From Bifidobacterium apri (lineage in GTDB: Bacteria > Actinomycetota > Actinomycetes > Actinomycetales > Bifidobacteriaceae), in NCBI RefSeq assembly GCF_009299485.1, contig NZ_WBSO01000001.1, forward strand, positions 248,001 to 312,000: a DNA stretch of 64,000 nucleotides. Direction: 5' to 3'. The notes under the pieces were generated by a model. That model made no database searches and was not told the origin of the DNA. It worked only from the letters and a program-made list of their open reading frames with translations. Both the position numbers and the translations under genes were made by a program. Every line of letters starts with the position of its first letter. Within the stretch, counting starts at the first letter, position 1. Shown here piece after piece: positions 52,542 through 61,444 of the stretch.

Positions 52542-55025
52542 TCACCACTTCCAGTTCGCAGCGTCCACGTACTTGCTGGATGCGTAGCTGACGGATGATT
52601 TCACAGTCGGGGCATACGTACCGCTGCCCGGACCTGGCTTGGGTTTTGTTGAACCATTCCATTCCTGCGGCGTAATTGTTTGTCCAAGCGCATTCTTTGA
52701 ACTGTTTGTGCATTTCTGCAGAGCAACAGTAGGCGAATATCTGCCGGGTGTGTTGAAGTAGTCGTTAGCAATGCCAACTCCAGTCTCACCCGTGTATGTA
52801 TAACCCTCCATACCGTTAGACATCTCTGTCAAACACAGAGGTGATGACGAGTCAGCTGTAGAGGCAAGCACAAACTTATAATTGAAGATGCTGTCTTCGC
52901 CTACATACTCATATCTATAGAAGGTATTTGTGTTAGCGACATCAAGAGGGCAAGATCCTTCTTTATAGTGAAGAATTTCTCCAACGGTGGCACTATTAAC
53001 GTAGTAGCAGTACGTTTTAATAGAGCCATTCGCCTGCGGACGCCAACCATTCTGAGACCACTGAGAAGTGATGGTCGTAAGCTTCCTGCCAGCAGCTCCA
53101 TCACTACCTTTATCATACCAGAAGCCATCGGTTTTCCAATTGACGTTGTTGCTCGTCTGTGGGCATGCATAAATCCACGACCCAGAGCTATTCTCATCGA
53201 TGTCTCCCGTACCATTCATTGCCGTGGAATAGCAATATGAATATGACGGTGCGGCATTGACATAGCACTGCTTGGTAGCAACCATATTGCCGTTTGACCA
53301 CGCATGCATGCACGAACCAGAACTTGACACGATTTGGTTCGTATTCCATCCCGCTTCGCCGCCTGACCCTAGACTTTCAGCAAATGTGTAGCCAATCTTG
53401 CTACCTTTATCGCCGAAGTTCTCAGTCCATTGCGAGGATGAAAGATAGCAAGAGTCTGTACCCTCGTACTGCTTACTTGAAACATCAGCATCGCACTGTC
53501 CCCATTTTGCGCTCGGTGTCACATTAGCGTTCGCAATCCTTTGCGCATACATAGTTTGGAACAGAGTATGACGATATTGGCTTCCATTCGTATGGAAAGC
53601 GCCAGTGGAGTATTGCGGCGTATTTTCCTGACCAGAACCATACTTTCCAAAGTTGAGATATCCGGCATTCACGAATCCGTAGTAGAAACCCCATTTCTGG
53701 TATTTGTTGAGCAAACTGTTGGCATCAGCCAATTCTGCGGCAGCATCATATCCTTGATCTTTCCAAGTCAAGCCTACGCCCGGAACCACTTTCCCGTCAC
53801 TTACAGCCGGAGAATAGCTATTGCCACACGTCGTTAAACGAATCACACCATCAGTTCCAGTACCTCCAGCAACCGAACGATGTGAGATATCTACACCAGT
53901 CATGCACAGGCTAGTATTTGACGCCAGACGAATACTATCGTCTTTCCCATAAACCCATTGATTCAGCGAGCTATATTTTCCGTGCTGCTTGCAATACTCC
54001 GAATATACATATGTATTGGTAGTACCGGGTTTCTGGACGGCTTTTCTGAATACTCTCACCGCAGAGCCAACAATCGCTGATTTAGTAGGATCAATGTTCC
54101 CTGTTGTATCGGTTGTTGCAACATAACATAAATCATTACGTGGATCCGGTACAGCTTTCTTGAGATGATCTCCCCAAAGCAAGCCGTTATCATCTACACT
54201 GTTTTCGGCGACAACTTCCTCCAAGTCACCATTCTTATCACTGGTGTAGGAAGAAACAATAATCCACGGCGAACTGGTATCTTCCATGGGCTTATTGCGC
54301 ATCGGGGAACCACCGCCGCCACCTCCCGGCAGCTCCTTAGACTGCCCGAACTTGTACTTCGCCGCGGCGGTCCGCACCGGGTCGGCCTCGGTACCAGAAG
54401 TACGGCCATCCGGGTAACGGTTGACATAGCCGTACGACACCACCACGGCGTACTTCACGCTCGAGAGCTTGGTCGCATCAGTAACCATCTTGCCACCGGC
54501 ATCAGGATCACCGTCATAATAGCCGATCTGGATACGGTACGACAGCTTTTGGTTATGAGTGGCGGATGACGTTGATACCGCCGTGGTGCCGGACGAGGTG
54601 TCATCAACAGGGACATAGTTCAACGCCACAACTTTCACCGTTCCAGTGGTTGAACCACTGGCCGTGGCTGTCTCCATGGCATAGGTTTCGTCAAGACTCG
54701 GCTTGCTCGGGTCGGCAGCCGTGGCAGGCATCAGCTTGCTGTAGTTCCCGGTCTCATAGTAACTTTCAGCCGTGCGTAGGAAGCTCAGACCTGCCTGCAA
54801 ACCTGCTTCGGCGGCGACCTTGCCCTGGGCGTTGCGCGCATTGTTGCGATACGGCAACGCTTGTGACAGCAGAATGCCGAGCAGCAATGTCGACGTGAGC
54901 AATACGACGAGTATGAACATGAGCGCCATTACCATAGCGACGCCCGATTCCCTGTTCTTGTAGCGCGCACGCAGCCGCGTACCCACCGCGCGATCAAGAC
55001 GACGCCACAACACTGACTCTTTCAT
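52542..55025 (-). CDS. Very large PilX/GspK-like pilin with big ectodomain, putative pilus tip protein
   Basis: 827 residues. The N-terminus carries a class III-like leader and helix (KNRESG, cut, VAMVMALMFILVVLLTSTLLLGI) lacking Glu5, as in PilX/GspK-type minor pilins of the pilus tip. A long extracellular part follows: an early pilin-like region, a GGGGGG linker near 245, then about 570 residues rich in Tyr, Trp, Ser, Asn and paired Cys, suggesting a disulphide-stabilised adhesive domain. The stretch 52.7-54.2 kb is visibly AT-richer than its neighbours, with different codon choice, hinting at transfer. GAGG precedes the ATG. No known binding domain is recognised. Confidence 0.78.
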   Translation of the reverse strand: MKESVLWRRLDRAVGTRLRARYKNRESGVAMVMALMFILVVLLTSTLLLGILLSQALPYRNNARNAQGKVAAEAGLQAGLSFLRTAESYYETGNYSKLMPATAADPSKPSLDETYAMETATASGSTTGTVKVVALNYVPVDDTSSGTTAVSTSSATHNQKLSYRIQIGYYDGDPDAGGKMVTDATKLSSVKYAVVVSYGYVNRYPDGRTSGTEADPVRTAAAKYKFGQSKELPGGGGGGSPMRNKPMEDTSSPWIIVSSYTSDKNGDLEEVVAENSVDDNGLLWGDHLKKAVPDPRNDLCYVATTDTTGNIDPTKSAIVGSAVRVFRKAVQKPGTTNTYVYSEYCKQHGKYSSLNQWVYGKDDSIRLASNTSLCMTGVDISHRSVAGGTGTDGVIRLTTCGNSYSPAVSDGKVVPGVGLTWKDQGYDAAAELADANSLLNKYQKWGFYYGFVNAGYLNFGKYGSGQENTPQYSTGAFHTNGSQYRHTLFQTMYAQRIANANVTPSAKWGQCDADVSSKQYEGTDSCYLSSSQWTENFGDKGSKIGYTFAESLGSGGEAGWNTNQIVSSSGSCMHAWSNGNMVATKQCYVNAAPSYSYCYSTAMNGTGDIDENSSGSWIYACPQTSNNVNWKTDGFWYDKGSDGAAGRKLTTITSQWSQNGWRPQANGSIKTYCYYVNSATVGEILHYKEGSCPLDVANTNTFYRYEYVGEDSIFNYKFVLASTADSSSPLCLTEMSNGMEGYTYTGETGVGIANDYFNTPGRYSPTVALQKCTNSSKNALGQTITPQEWNGSTKPKPGPGSGTYAPTVKSSVSYASSKYVDAANWKW

Positions 55026-55088
55026 GACAACCTCTTCGCTGTTTCCTATGCTGTGATTTCCACCTAAGGAGCGCTTTTGCGACCGTGA

Positions 55089-56339
55089 TCACATGTTGTC
55101 GATCGCGTTAAACATGTCGAACATTGGCATGTACAGTGCGATGACCATGAAGCCTACGATGATACCGAGAACAAGAATCATGATTGGTTCGAGCAGCGAG
55201 GTCAGCTGCTTGGCGATCGACTGAGCTTCCTCGTCGTACGCGCGACCCGCATTGTCAAGCATCTGGTCGACAGCACCAGAATCCTCACCAATGGCAACCA
55301 TTTGGACCATCATGTTCGGGAACACCGGTTCCATCGCCATCGAATCGGCCAGACGGCGACCTTTCTGAATCTCCGTGCTCACAGTACGGGTTGCATTCTC
55401 AATCGTGTAATTACCCGATGTCGAACCGACAATGTCCAGAGCGTCCGTAATCGGAACGCCTGCATGCAGCATGGACGAGAAGTTGCGGCAGAACCGAGCC
55501 AACGCCACATTCGTGTTCAACTTGCCGAACACCGGTGCCTTCAGTTTGAACGGCTCCCACCAACGGCGGATGAACACTTCCTTGCGGTTGCGACGCCACC
55601 AGACAGAGAACACGACGATTGCGATGACCAGAACCGGAATGGCGATAGGCGCCGCCTGCCCCATAACCACCAGCACCTTGGTGACGGCAGGCAGTTCCGC
55701 TCCCATGGAATCGTACATATTCTTAAAGGTCGGCACAATGGTCAGGAGCATGACGCCCACGAGCAGCAAAGCGATGCACAACACCACCACCGGGTATGCC
55801 ATAGCAGACTTGATCTGCTGCTGCAACCGCACATCCGCTTCGAAGCTCGAGGCGATGGTGTTCAAGGCACCGTCAAGGAAGCCGCCTGTTTCACCAGCAC
55901 GGACCATGTAAATCATGATTGCCGGGAACACATCACTCTGATCCTGCATGGAATCAGAGAACGACTTACCGCCTTCGATATCCGTCAGGCAATGGCGGAG
56001 CGAATCACGAAGCTTCTGGTTCGGTGTCTGGTCGACCACGATGCCCAATGCACGAGTCAACGACACACCAGCGGTGACCATCGTCGCCAGCTGACGCGAC
56101 ATGACCGCGAAGTCCTTCTTGGACGGGTACTTGGTAAAGCCAAGGCCGATTTCCATGTTCAGACCCTTGGCCTCAGCAGTGTTCACCACTTCTGTGGGAA
56201 TGATGCCGAGCTTCGTGATGCGGGCTATCGCTTGATCTTGCGTCGCCGCCTCGACCGTGCCCTGTTGCCTGCGCGTGCCATCCGTCGTTACACCCTTGTA
56301 CCGCCAGACTGCGGTCTTACTTGCTTGACCCTGTGGCAT
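55089..56339 (-). CDS. pilC: PilC, type IV pilus platform protein
   Basis: Inner-membrane platform (GspF family) that the PilB and PilT motors turn to insert or remove pilins. It has two GspF domains (FAVMSRQLATMVTAGVSLTRAL ... VRAGETGGFLDGAL, and ARFCRNFSSMLHAGVPITDAL ... MVAIGEDSGAVDQML) and three membrane helices (about 180-205, 230-250, 395-415). About 416 residues. ATG 56339 follows ACAGGGT; an in-frame GTG at 56372 would add 11 residues. It heads the minus-strand operon to pilO. Confidence 0.95.
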   Translation of the reverse strand: MPQGQASKTAVWRYKGVTTDGTRRQQGTVEAATQDQAIARITKLGIIPTEVVNTAEAKGLNMEIGLGFTKYPSKKDFAVMSRQLATMVTAGVSLTRALGIVVDQTPNQKLRDSLRHCLTDIEGGKSFSDSMQDQSDVFPAIMIYMVRAGETGGFLDGALNTIASSFEADVRLQQQIKSAMAYPVVVLCIALLLVGVMLLTIVPTFKNMYDSMGAELPAVTKVLVVMGQAAPIAIPVLVIAIVVFSVWWRRNRKEVFIRRWWEPFKLKAPVFGKLNTNVALARFCRNFSSMLHAGVPITDALDIVGSTSGNYTIENATRTVSTEIQKGRRLADSMAMEPVFPNMMVQMVAIGEDSGAVDQMLDNAGRAYDEEAQSIAKQLTSLLEPIMILVLGIIVGFMVIALYMPMFDMFNAIDNM

Positions 56340-56563
56340 GTTTACCCTGTCTGTTGTGTTTCCCGTGTTCACGCCCTGATGGGCGTCCCCTCCGTACTCT
56401 CTCTAACCGCCGGATTACATCCGGATTGTGCATGAACGTAGCCGAAGCACCGCAGAGGAGCACGATGCTTGGTTACGGTTGTGCCCGTGGCGCCCGGAGA
56501 CGACACGGACAAGCAGTGCACCCCCTCATGCGCGGAATGCACTGCCGGGTTGAGCTGATTCAT

Positions 56564-56620
56564 TCAACCAGTAATGCGCCGATTCTTACGACTGTTCAGC
56601 GCGTTCTGAACGCTCTTCAT
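56564..56620 (-). CDS. Short leader ORF with a strong ribosome site upstream of pilC
   Basis: GAAGGAGAGATT precedes ATG, giving the 18-residue peptide MKSVQNALNSRKNRRITG then TGA. It has the look of a prepilin leader (basic, ending in Gly), but the helix that should follow is missing. It may be a truncated pilin remnant or a regulatory leader peptide. It lies 225 bp before pilC, downstream of a good promoter. Confidence 0.5.
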   Translation of the reverse strand: MKSVQNALNSRKNRRITG

Positions 56621-56658
56621 AATCTCTCCTTCGAACTCAGGTTCTTCGGTTTTCTGCA

Positions 56659-56717
56659 CCCCCGTCTTCGGGGGATTGAATACCCCCTATTGTAAACGAT
56701 TGCAGTGACAATGACGA
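56659..56717 (-). promoter_or_regulatory. Promoter and leader hairpin upstream of the pilC operon
   Basis: On the minus strand TCGTCA (56717-56712) and TACAAT (56694-56689) are 17 bases apart. Downstream of the predicted start a perfect hairpin, CCCCCG-TCTT-CGGGGG, occupies 56659-56674, then comes the short ORF. Confidence 0.6.
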
Positions 56718-56823
56718 CAACAACCGCCAGTTAACCGTCTGTGGAAAGGAAAATCTTCACAAACCGCGATCCCCGTGCGATGGATTCATGCCAGTGACAT
56801 GTGATGACTGTCATTGCTTACGT

Positions 56824-56861
56824 GATGGGGCGGCATGTTCATTCCAACATGCCGCCCCATC
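56824..56861 (-). terminator. Perfect 16-bp hairpin downstream of the pilin genes
   Basis: GATGGGGCGGCATGTT (56824-56839) pairs exactly with 56846-56861 over a 6-base loop, about 140 bp after the stop of the PilW-like gene. It probably separates the pilin operon from the pilC operon. No T-tract is present on either strand. Confidence 0.65.
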
Positions 56862-56998
56862 ATACAGCGCCGCCCTCATTATTCCACGTTCAACGATTCA
56901 AGCATCATCACCTATTCAGCGAAACATTCAGACAATACTTGCAAACGCTGTCAGAACATCCTCATGCCTTGAGACAAATACTCAGTATTGAACATGTA

Positions 56999-57805
56999 TC
57001 AGCGGCATGCCTCGTACGTAATCGCAGCACCACCCGAAGGATCAGCAGCGGAAGAATTCCTCGAGCTGAATGTCACCTGAGTATTCGAGGTGACCAGTTT
57101 GCTACCTGAGTACTGGCCTACCACCGGAGAGAACTGCAAGGTATCCGTAGACTTGACCGTAAGCAAATCAGCTTTGCTCAGCCCGCTTGCAGTCGGCGCA
57201 TTGGTAATCGAATTCAACAACGCATGTTTCGTCGAATAGGTTCCATGAGCACCAGTACTGTCCACATCAGCCGTCTGATAATACAACGTGCCCGTATTCT
57301 GCAAATTGCCGCTCGACCAAGTCGCCGGCTTGTAATACAGCATGATGCACTGGCCGACACTGGCACTGGTCACGCCGGAGTCATTACCGGATGACGGCGC
57401 CGAATAAATCAGCACCGTGTTCTTATCGGTGGTTCCGCTCGAGCCACCAGTTGTCGCGTACCCAATCGAATTGGAATACGAGATAAACCGTTCCAAACGC
57501 TGAGTGGCCATCATGACATTGGATGCAGATTGAGCGCGCACCGCAGTAGAACTGGTGGACCTAAGATACTGCATCACACTGGCGGTGAATACCGAGGAAA
57601 ACAGCAGGAAGATGCCAAGCGCCACCATGAGTTCAGTCAAAGAAACGCCGCGCTGTCCTTCTGCACTCCTCAGCTTGTGCCACCAAGAGGAAATCGCCCC
57701 GGTAAATCCCCCGGACACCGCACCTTGTTCCTGACGATTGCGGCGTGCGTATGATGCCCGACCCGACTGTTCCATGCCGTTCATACCGTTATCCATCTGG
57801 TTCAC
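56999..57805 (-). CDS. PilW-like minor pilin
   Basis: 268 residues. The prepilin motif SAEGQRG, cut, VSLTELMVALGIFLLFSSV sits unusually deep, after a leader of about 53 residues, where 6-25 is normal. It is followed by a Ser/Gly/Thr-rich globular part with two Cys residues (GQCIM and the terminal EACR). The Glu5 needed for assembly is present. It lies five bases after the PilV-like gene. The size and order fit PilW/GspJ-type tip-complex pilins. Confidence 0.82.
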   Translation of the reverse strand: MNQMDNGMNGMEQSGRASYARRNRQEQGAVSGGFTGAISSWWHKLRSAEGQRGVSLTELMVALGIFLLFSSVFTASVMQYLRSTSSTAVRAQSASNVMMATQRLERFISYSNSIGYATTGGSSGTTDKNTVLIYSAPSSGNDSGVTSASVGQCIMLYYKPATWSSGNLQNTGTLYYQTADVDSTGAHGTYSTKHALLNSITNAPTASGLSKADLLTVKSTDTLQFSPVVGQYSGSKLVTSNTQVTFSSRNSSAADPSGGAAITYEACR

Positions 57806-57809
57806 CGCC

Positions 57810-58580
57810 TCACTTGGTCTTCAAGGTGTCGTCGTTGCTGCCGTCGAGAATGGTAGCCGTGCTGTACCAGCAGGTCTTGCCTTGATGCTGGCTGTCAGGC
57901 CAAGTGACCAACACCACCACACGAACCATCGGCGAGTATGTCTGGCTTGCAGCCGTGCCGGTGTTGAACGGGCCGGTCGGAAACTTCGTGGGATCGGTGA
58001 TCGAAGCGGCTTCAACGGCGGTATTGCCTTGGCCAACATACTTGAACGATCCAACTGCACCAGCTGTCGTTACCAAGCCCTGCTTTGCAGCGGACAAGCA
58101 GGAAGCCTGCGTAGACAGGCGGTAGCACTTGCCGACAACCGTATACACCGTATACGTGGTGCCTTTGCCCTGCTGATCGGTCGTCTCGACCTTGGCTTGA
58201 ATCGCCGTAGCGCTGGGAGTATCAGACCATCCCAAATCAATCGTGTCGGCAGCGTTTTCAATGACATTCAAATCAGAAGCCGTTTTAAGCGCCTCTTGAG
58301 CCTGGGATTTTGCCATGCCTGAAGTCAGCGTGGAGAAAATCGTATTGCCGTCCTTCCCCTTCACGCTTTCCTGCACCTGCTCCATGCCGGATTCAGCCAG
58401 CCCGACTGCGATGGAACGCTGCTGATGCGCATACGAGGAATGGACGGCGGTTATGGCGAACTGTGCCGCCGCGAGTCCGACGAGCGTCAGCATGCCGATT
58501 GCCACAATGACCTCGACCATGGTGAAGCCCCGCTGCATACGTTTACGCAGCGACTGCCTCCCACCCTTCATATGACCCAC
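57810..58580 (-). CDS. PilV-like minor pilin
   Basis: 256 residues with prepilin motif RKRMQRG, cut, FTMVEVIVAIGMLTLVGLA (Glu5 present), and an ectodomain with paired Cys (GKCYRLSTQASC, KTCWYS). The motif VEVIVAIGMLTL is typical of PilV/GspI. The GTG start is set by GGAG seven bases upstream; an ATG lies three codons inside. It is located between the major pilin and PilW-like genes. Confidence 0.84.
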   Translation of the reverse strand: MGHMKGGRQSLRKRMQRGFTMVEVIVAIGMLTLVGLAAAQFAITAVHSSYAHQQRSIAVGLAESGMEQVQESVKGKDGNTIFSTLTSGMAKSQAQEALKTASDLNVIENAADTIDLGWSDTPSATAIQAKVETTDQQGKGTTYTVYTVVGKCYRLSTQASCLSAAKQGLVTTAGAVGSFKYVGQGNTAVEAASITDPTKFPTGPFNTGTAASQTYSPMVRVVVLVTWPDSQHQGKTCWYSTATILDGSNDDTLKTK

Positions 58581-58721
58581 GGTGTCTCTCCTCTCTTACG
58601 CCAGGTATGAGCCCCAGCTGACATGGCCGTTTGCTGTTTGAATATGACCGTTGGCGACGCACATAACAAGCATCCACCAGTTGTCGCCCGCAGATCTCAA
58701 CAGCTGCGGGCGACAACAGGT

Positions 58722-59192
58722 TCACGGCTTATGCGGATGCCACTCCAGCGATCCGGTTGTGCTCTGGTAGGTGTATTCGTACCCGCCGAGATTCTCGTTA
58801 CCACCGTTGATGGTGTAAGAGGTACCTCCGTTGGATGTGGAATACGTGATGTCTACTTTGATGGTGTTGCCTTTGGACACCGTGATGGCATTGCCTCCGA
58901 TGGTGCCGCCAGCTTGGGTGAATGTGCATTCCGATTCACTGCACTTTTGCGAGGAATCGTTGCTCTTCATCGTGATTTTTTCACTGTCTTTGGTCTTGGT
59001 CATAGCGGTAGCGATGGTCACCTGAGCATTATGCACATCGTTCTGCACCGATGAACGCCACGCCGACTTACGCTGATTCAGATAAATAGGAACCGCTACA
59101 CCAGCGAGAATGCCAATAATGATGACAACAACCAAGAGCTCAACCAAGCTGAACCCCTGCTCACTGCGGGCCTTACGCATTGCCTCTCTCAT
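58722..59192 (-). CDS. pilA: Major type IV pilin (PilA/PilE-like)
   Basis: 156 residues with short leader MREAMRKARSEQG, cut, FSLVELLVVVIIIGILAGVAVPIYLNQ, the textbook type IVa pilin N-terminus with Glu5. It is followed by a small globular domain containing a Cys pair (KCSESEC) and many Gly/Asn/Thr, probably forming the pilus shaft. GGAGG precedes the ATG by eight bases. It is first of the minus-strand pilin operon and divergent from pilB. Confidence 0.93.
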   Translation of the reverse strand: MREAMRKARSEQGFSLVELLVVVIIIGILAGVAVPIYLNQRKSAWRSSVQNDVHNAQVTIATAMTKTKDSEKITMKSNDSSQKCSESECTFTQAGGTIGGNAITVSKGNTIKVDITYSTSNGGTSYTINGGNENLGGYEYTYQSTTGSLEWHPHKP

Positions 59193-59323
59193 GGTTACCA
59201 CCTCCGCAACACCACAGTCGCTTAACTCACCGAGGGCGCGCGTACACCTGTCACCATGAATGCCGGGCGTAAGTCATGTTCCAACAATGGGACTTGACAC
59301 ATACGTGCCTGTCGGATATCGAC

Positions 59324-59352
59324 ATTTTATCACTTTGTGTGACATATATCAT
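59324..59352 (-). promoter_or_regulatory. Probable pilA promoter
   Basis: On the minus strand ATGATA (59352-59347) and TAAAAT (59329-59324) are 17 bases apart, giving a leader of about 125 bases. The region is AT-rich. A plus-strand TTGACA at 59294-59299 with a poor -10 may serve pilB; another -10-like TATAGT lies near 59516. Confidence 0.6.
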
Positions 59353-59600
59353 GTAGCAATGAAAACATGTGCAATGAGAATGGATTAAACGTTTCATGGC
59401 ATGTCGCCCGCGGTATGCCAGCACGATTGGACCGCATGCCGCATACGGGACACCCTGAATTGGCGTGACGATGCGACAGATATACAACACGGTAAGCAAA
59501 CGTTCTCATTTCAAGGTATAGTTAGCTGTATATGGGCGCGCCCAACCGAAGCCGGAAAAGCGCGCCGAGCGCCACGGACCAAGGACGGAGGGTTTACATC

Positions 59601-61355
59601 ATGGGCGAGGATACCAACTCGAGAGGGCTATTCTTCCGCAAGCGGCCAAAGGAAGACGAGCAACAGAGCACACCGCAGACCCCCCACATGGATCCGACCA
59701 CAACATACGACACCTCAATGGTATTCAAGCCGAATGCCCCCAAGCATGCGGCCACCAACAGCGGCTTCGATCCGACCACCGCGCCATCCATGACAGGCGA
59801 TTTCATGGCGGACGAAAAGGCCGAACGCGCTTTCGCCATGGAACTCGCGCAAAGCATGAGCCTGCCGTTCGTCGACCTCAACGAATACCAAGTCGACCGC
59901 AGCGTCATTGACAAAGTGCCCGCCGAGATGTGCCGCGCCGAAAAGTTGCTGCCGATCTCCATCATCAACGGCCGCCTCGCCCTCGCCATGGCCAACCCAC
60001 GCGACCTGTCCGCAGTCGACGGCGTATCCGCGACCACCGGCATGACCGTACTGCCCATGGTCGCCATGCCTTCGCAGATGGAAACCGCGCTCAACCGCTA
60101 CCTGCGAGCCAACGACGAGCTCAACGAAATCTCCCACGAAATCGCCGCCACAGCGAAGAAAGAAATCAACCTCGAATCCGACGATGAAGAAGACTCCTCC
60201 CCCGTCGCCCGATTCGTCAACTTGCTGATCAACCAGGCCATCGACGATAACGTCTCAGATATCCACATCGAACCGCAGGAAGACGGGCTCGAAGTACGGT
60301 ACCGTATCGACGGCGTGCTGCACGTATTTCAACGCGCACCAAAAGCCATGATCCAAGGTGTCATCAGCCGTATCAAGGTCATGGCCGACCTCGACATCGG
60401 CGAACGCCGTCGCCCGCAAGACGGCCGTATTACCGTCCGGCACGGCGGCAAGAGCGTTGATCTTCGTGTCGCCACCCTGCCGACCGTGTGGGGTGAAACC
60501 GTTGTCATGCGTATTCTGTCAACTCCGGCAGGCAACCTCAAAGTCGAAGACCTCAACTTCTCAGAACGCAACCTCAAGGTCTTCCAGAAGGCCTACCAAC
60601 GCCCATACGGCATGGTGCTCGTCACCGGACCTACCGGATCCGGTAAGTCCACCACCCTGTACGCGACGCTGGGCGACGTGGCACGGCCGGAAATCAACAT
60701 CATCACCGTTGAAGACCCGGTCGAATTCCGTATGAAAGGCATCAATCAGGTACAAGTCAACGTCAAAGCCGGCCTGACCTTCGCGGCGGCGCTGCGTTCC
60801 ATCCTGCGAGCCGACCCTGACGTCGTGCTCATCGGCGAGATTCGAGACCAAGAGACAGCGACCATCGCCATCGAAGCGTCGCTGACCGGCCACTTGGTGC
60901 TTTCCACCCTGCACACCAACGACGCCCCGAGCGCGGTCACCCGACTCACCGAGATGGGCGTCGAGCCGTTCCTCATCAGCTCCTCGCTCGCAGCCGTAAT
61001 GGCACAGCGACTGGCACGCCGACTGTGCAAACGTTGCGCGCGGAAAGACAAAGCCACCGCCGCCGAGCTCAAAATGCTTGGCGTACCGTATCAGGAGGGC
61101 GACGAGCTGCCCGACGTGTGGCGCCCGGTCGGCTGTCAGGAATGCTCCAATACCGGGTACAAGGGCCGAGTCTCCATCCAGCAGGTCATGGGCGTGGACG
61201 AAAAGATGGAAAGCCTGATCGCCAAAGGCGCGACCAGCCTCGAAATCGAAAAAGCAGCGACCGAGGCTGGCATGACCAGCCTGCGTGAAGACGGATGGCA
61301 GAAGGCGCTTGCCGGGATCACCTCAGTCGAAGAAGTCCTGCGAGTCACCGTCTGA
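59601..61355 (+). CDS. pilB: PilB, pilus extension ATPase
   Basis: Hexameric ATPase (GspE family, 584 residues) powering pilus extension. It has an N-terminal GspE/MshEN domain (about 60-160, AMELAQSMSLPFVDLNEYQV), Walker A GPTGSGKST (about 343-351), Asp box ITVEDPVE, Walker B DPDVVLIGEIRD, His box LSTLHTNDA and the zinc tetracysteine CKRC and CQEC that separates PilB from PilT. GGAGG lies nine bases before ATG 59601; the frame is open for 23 more codons upstream without a better site. Confidence 0.96.
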   Translation: MGEDTNSRGLFFRKRPKEDEQQSTPQTPHMDPTTTYDTSMVFKPNAPKHAATNSGFDPTTAPSMTGDFMADEKAERAFAMELAQSMSLPFVDLNEYQVDRSVIDKVPAEMCRAEKLLPISIINGRLALAMANPRDLSAVDGVSATTGMTVLPMVAMPSQMETALNRYLRANDELNEISHEIAATAKKEINLESDDEEDSSPVARFVNLLINQAIDDNVSDIHIEPQEDGLEVRYRIDGVLHVFQRAPKAMIQGVISRIKVMADLDIGERRRPQDGRITVRHGGKSVDLRVATLPTVWGETVVMRILSTPAGNLKVEDLNFSERNLKVFQKAYQRPYGMVLVTGPTGSGKSTTLYATLGDVARPEINIITVEDPVEFRMKGINQVQVNVKAGLTFAAALRSILRADPDVVLIGEIRDQETATIAIEASLTGHLVLSTLHTNDAPSAVTRLTEMGVEPFLISSSLAAVMAQRLARRLCKRCARKDKATAAELKMLGVPYQEGDELPDVWRPVGCQECSNTGYKGRVSIQQVMGVDEKMESLIAKGATSLEIEKAATEAGMTSLREDGWQKALAGITSVEEVLRVTV

Positions 61356-61444
61356 TTGACGAACACCCCTAAGCTTTCGCAACACACCGTCCGGTGCGCA
61401 CGGGCTACAAGCGCGCCAGAAGAGAAGAGACACAAGGACACAGT

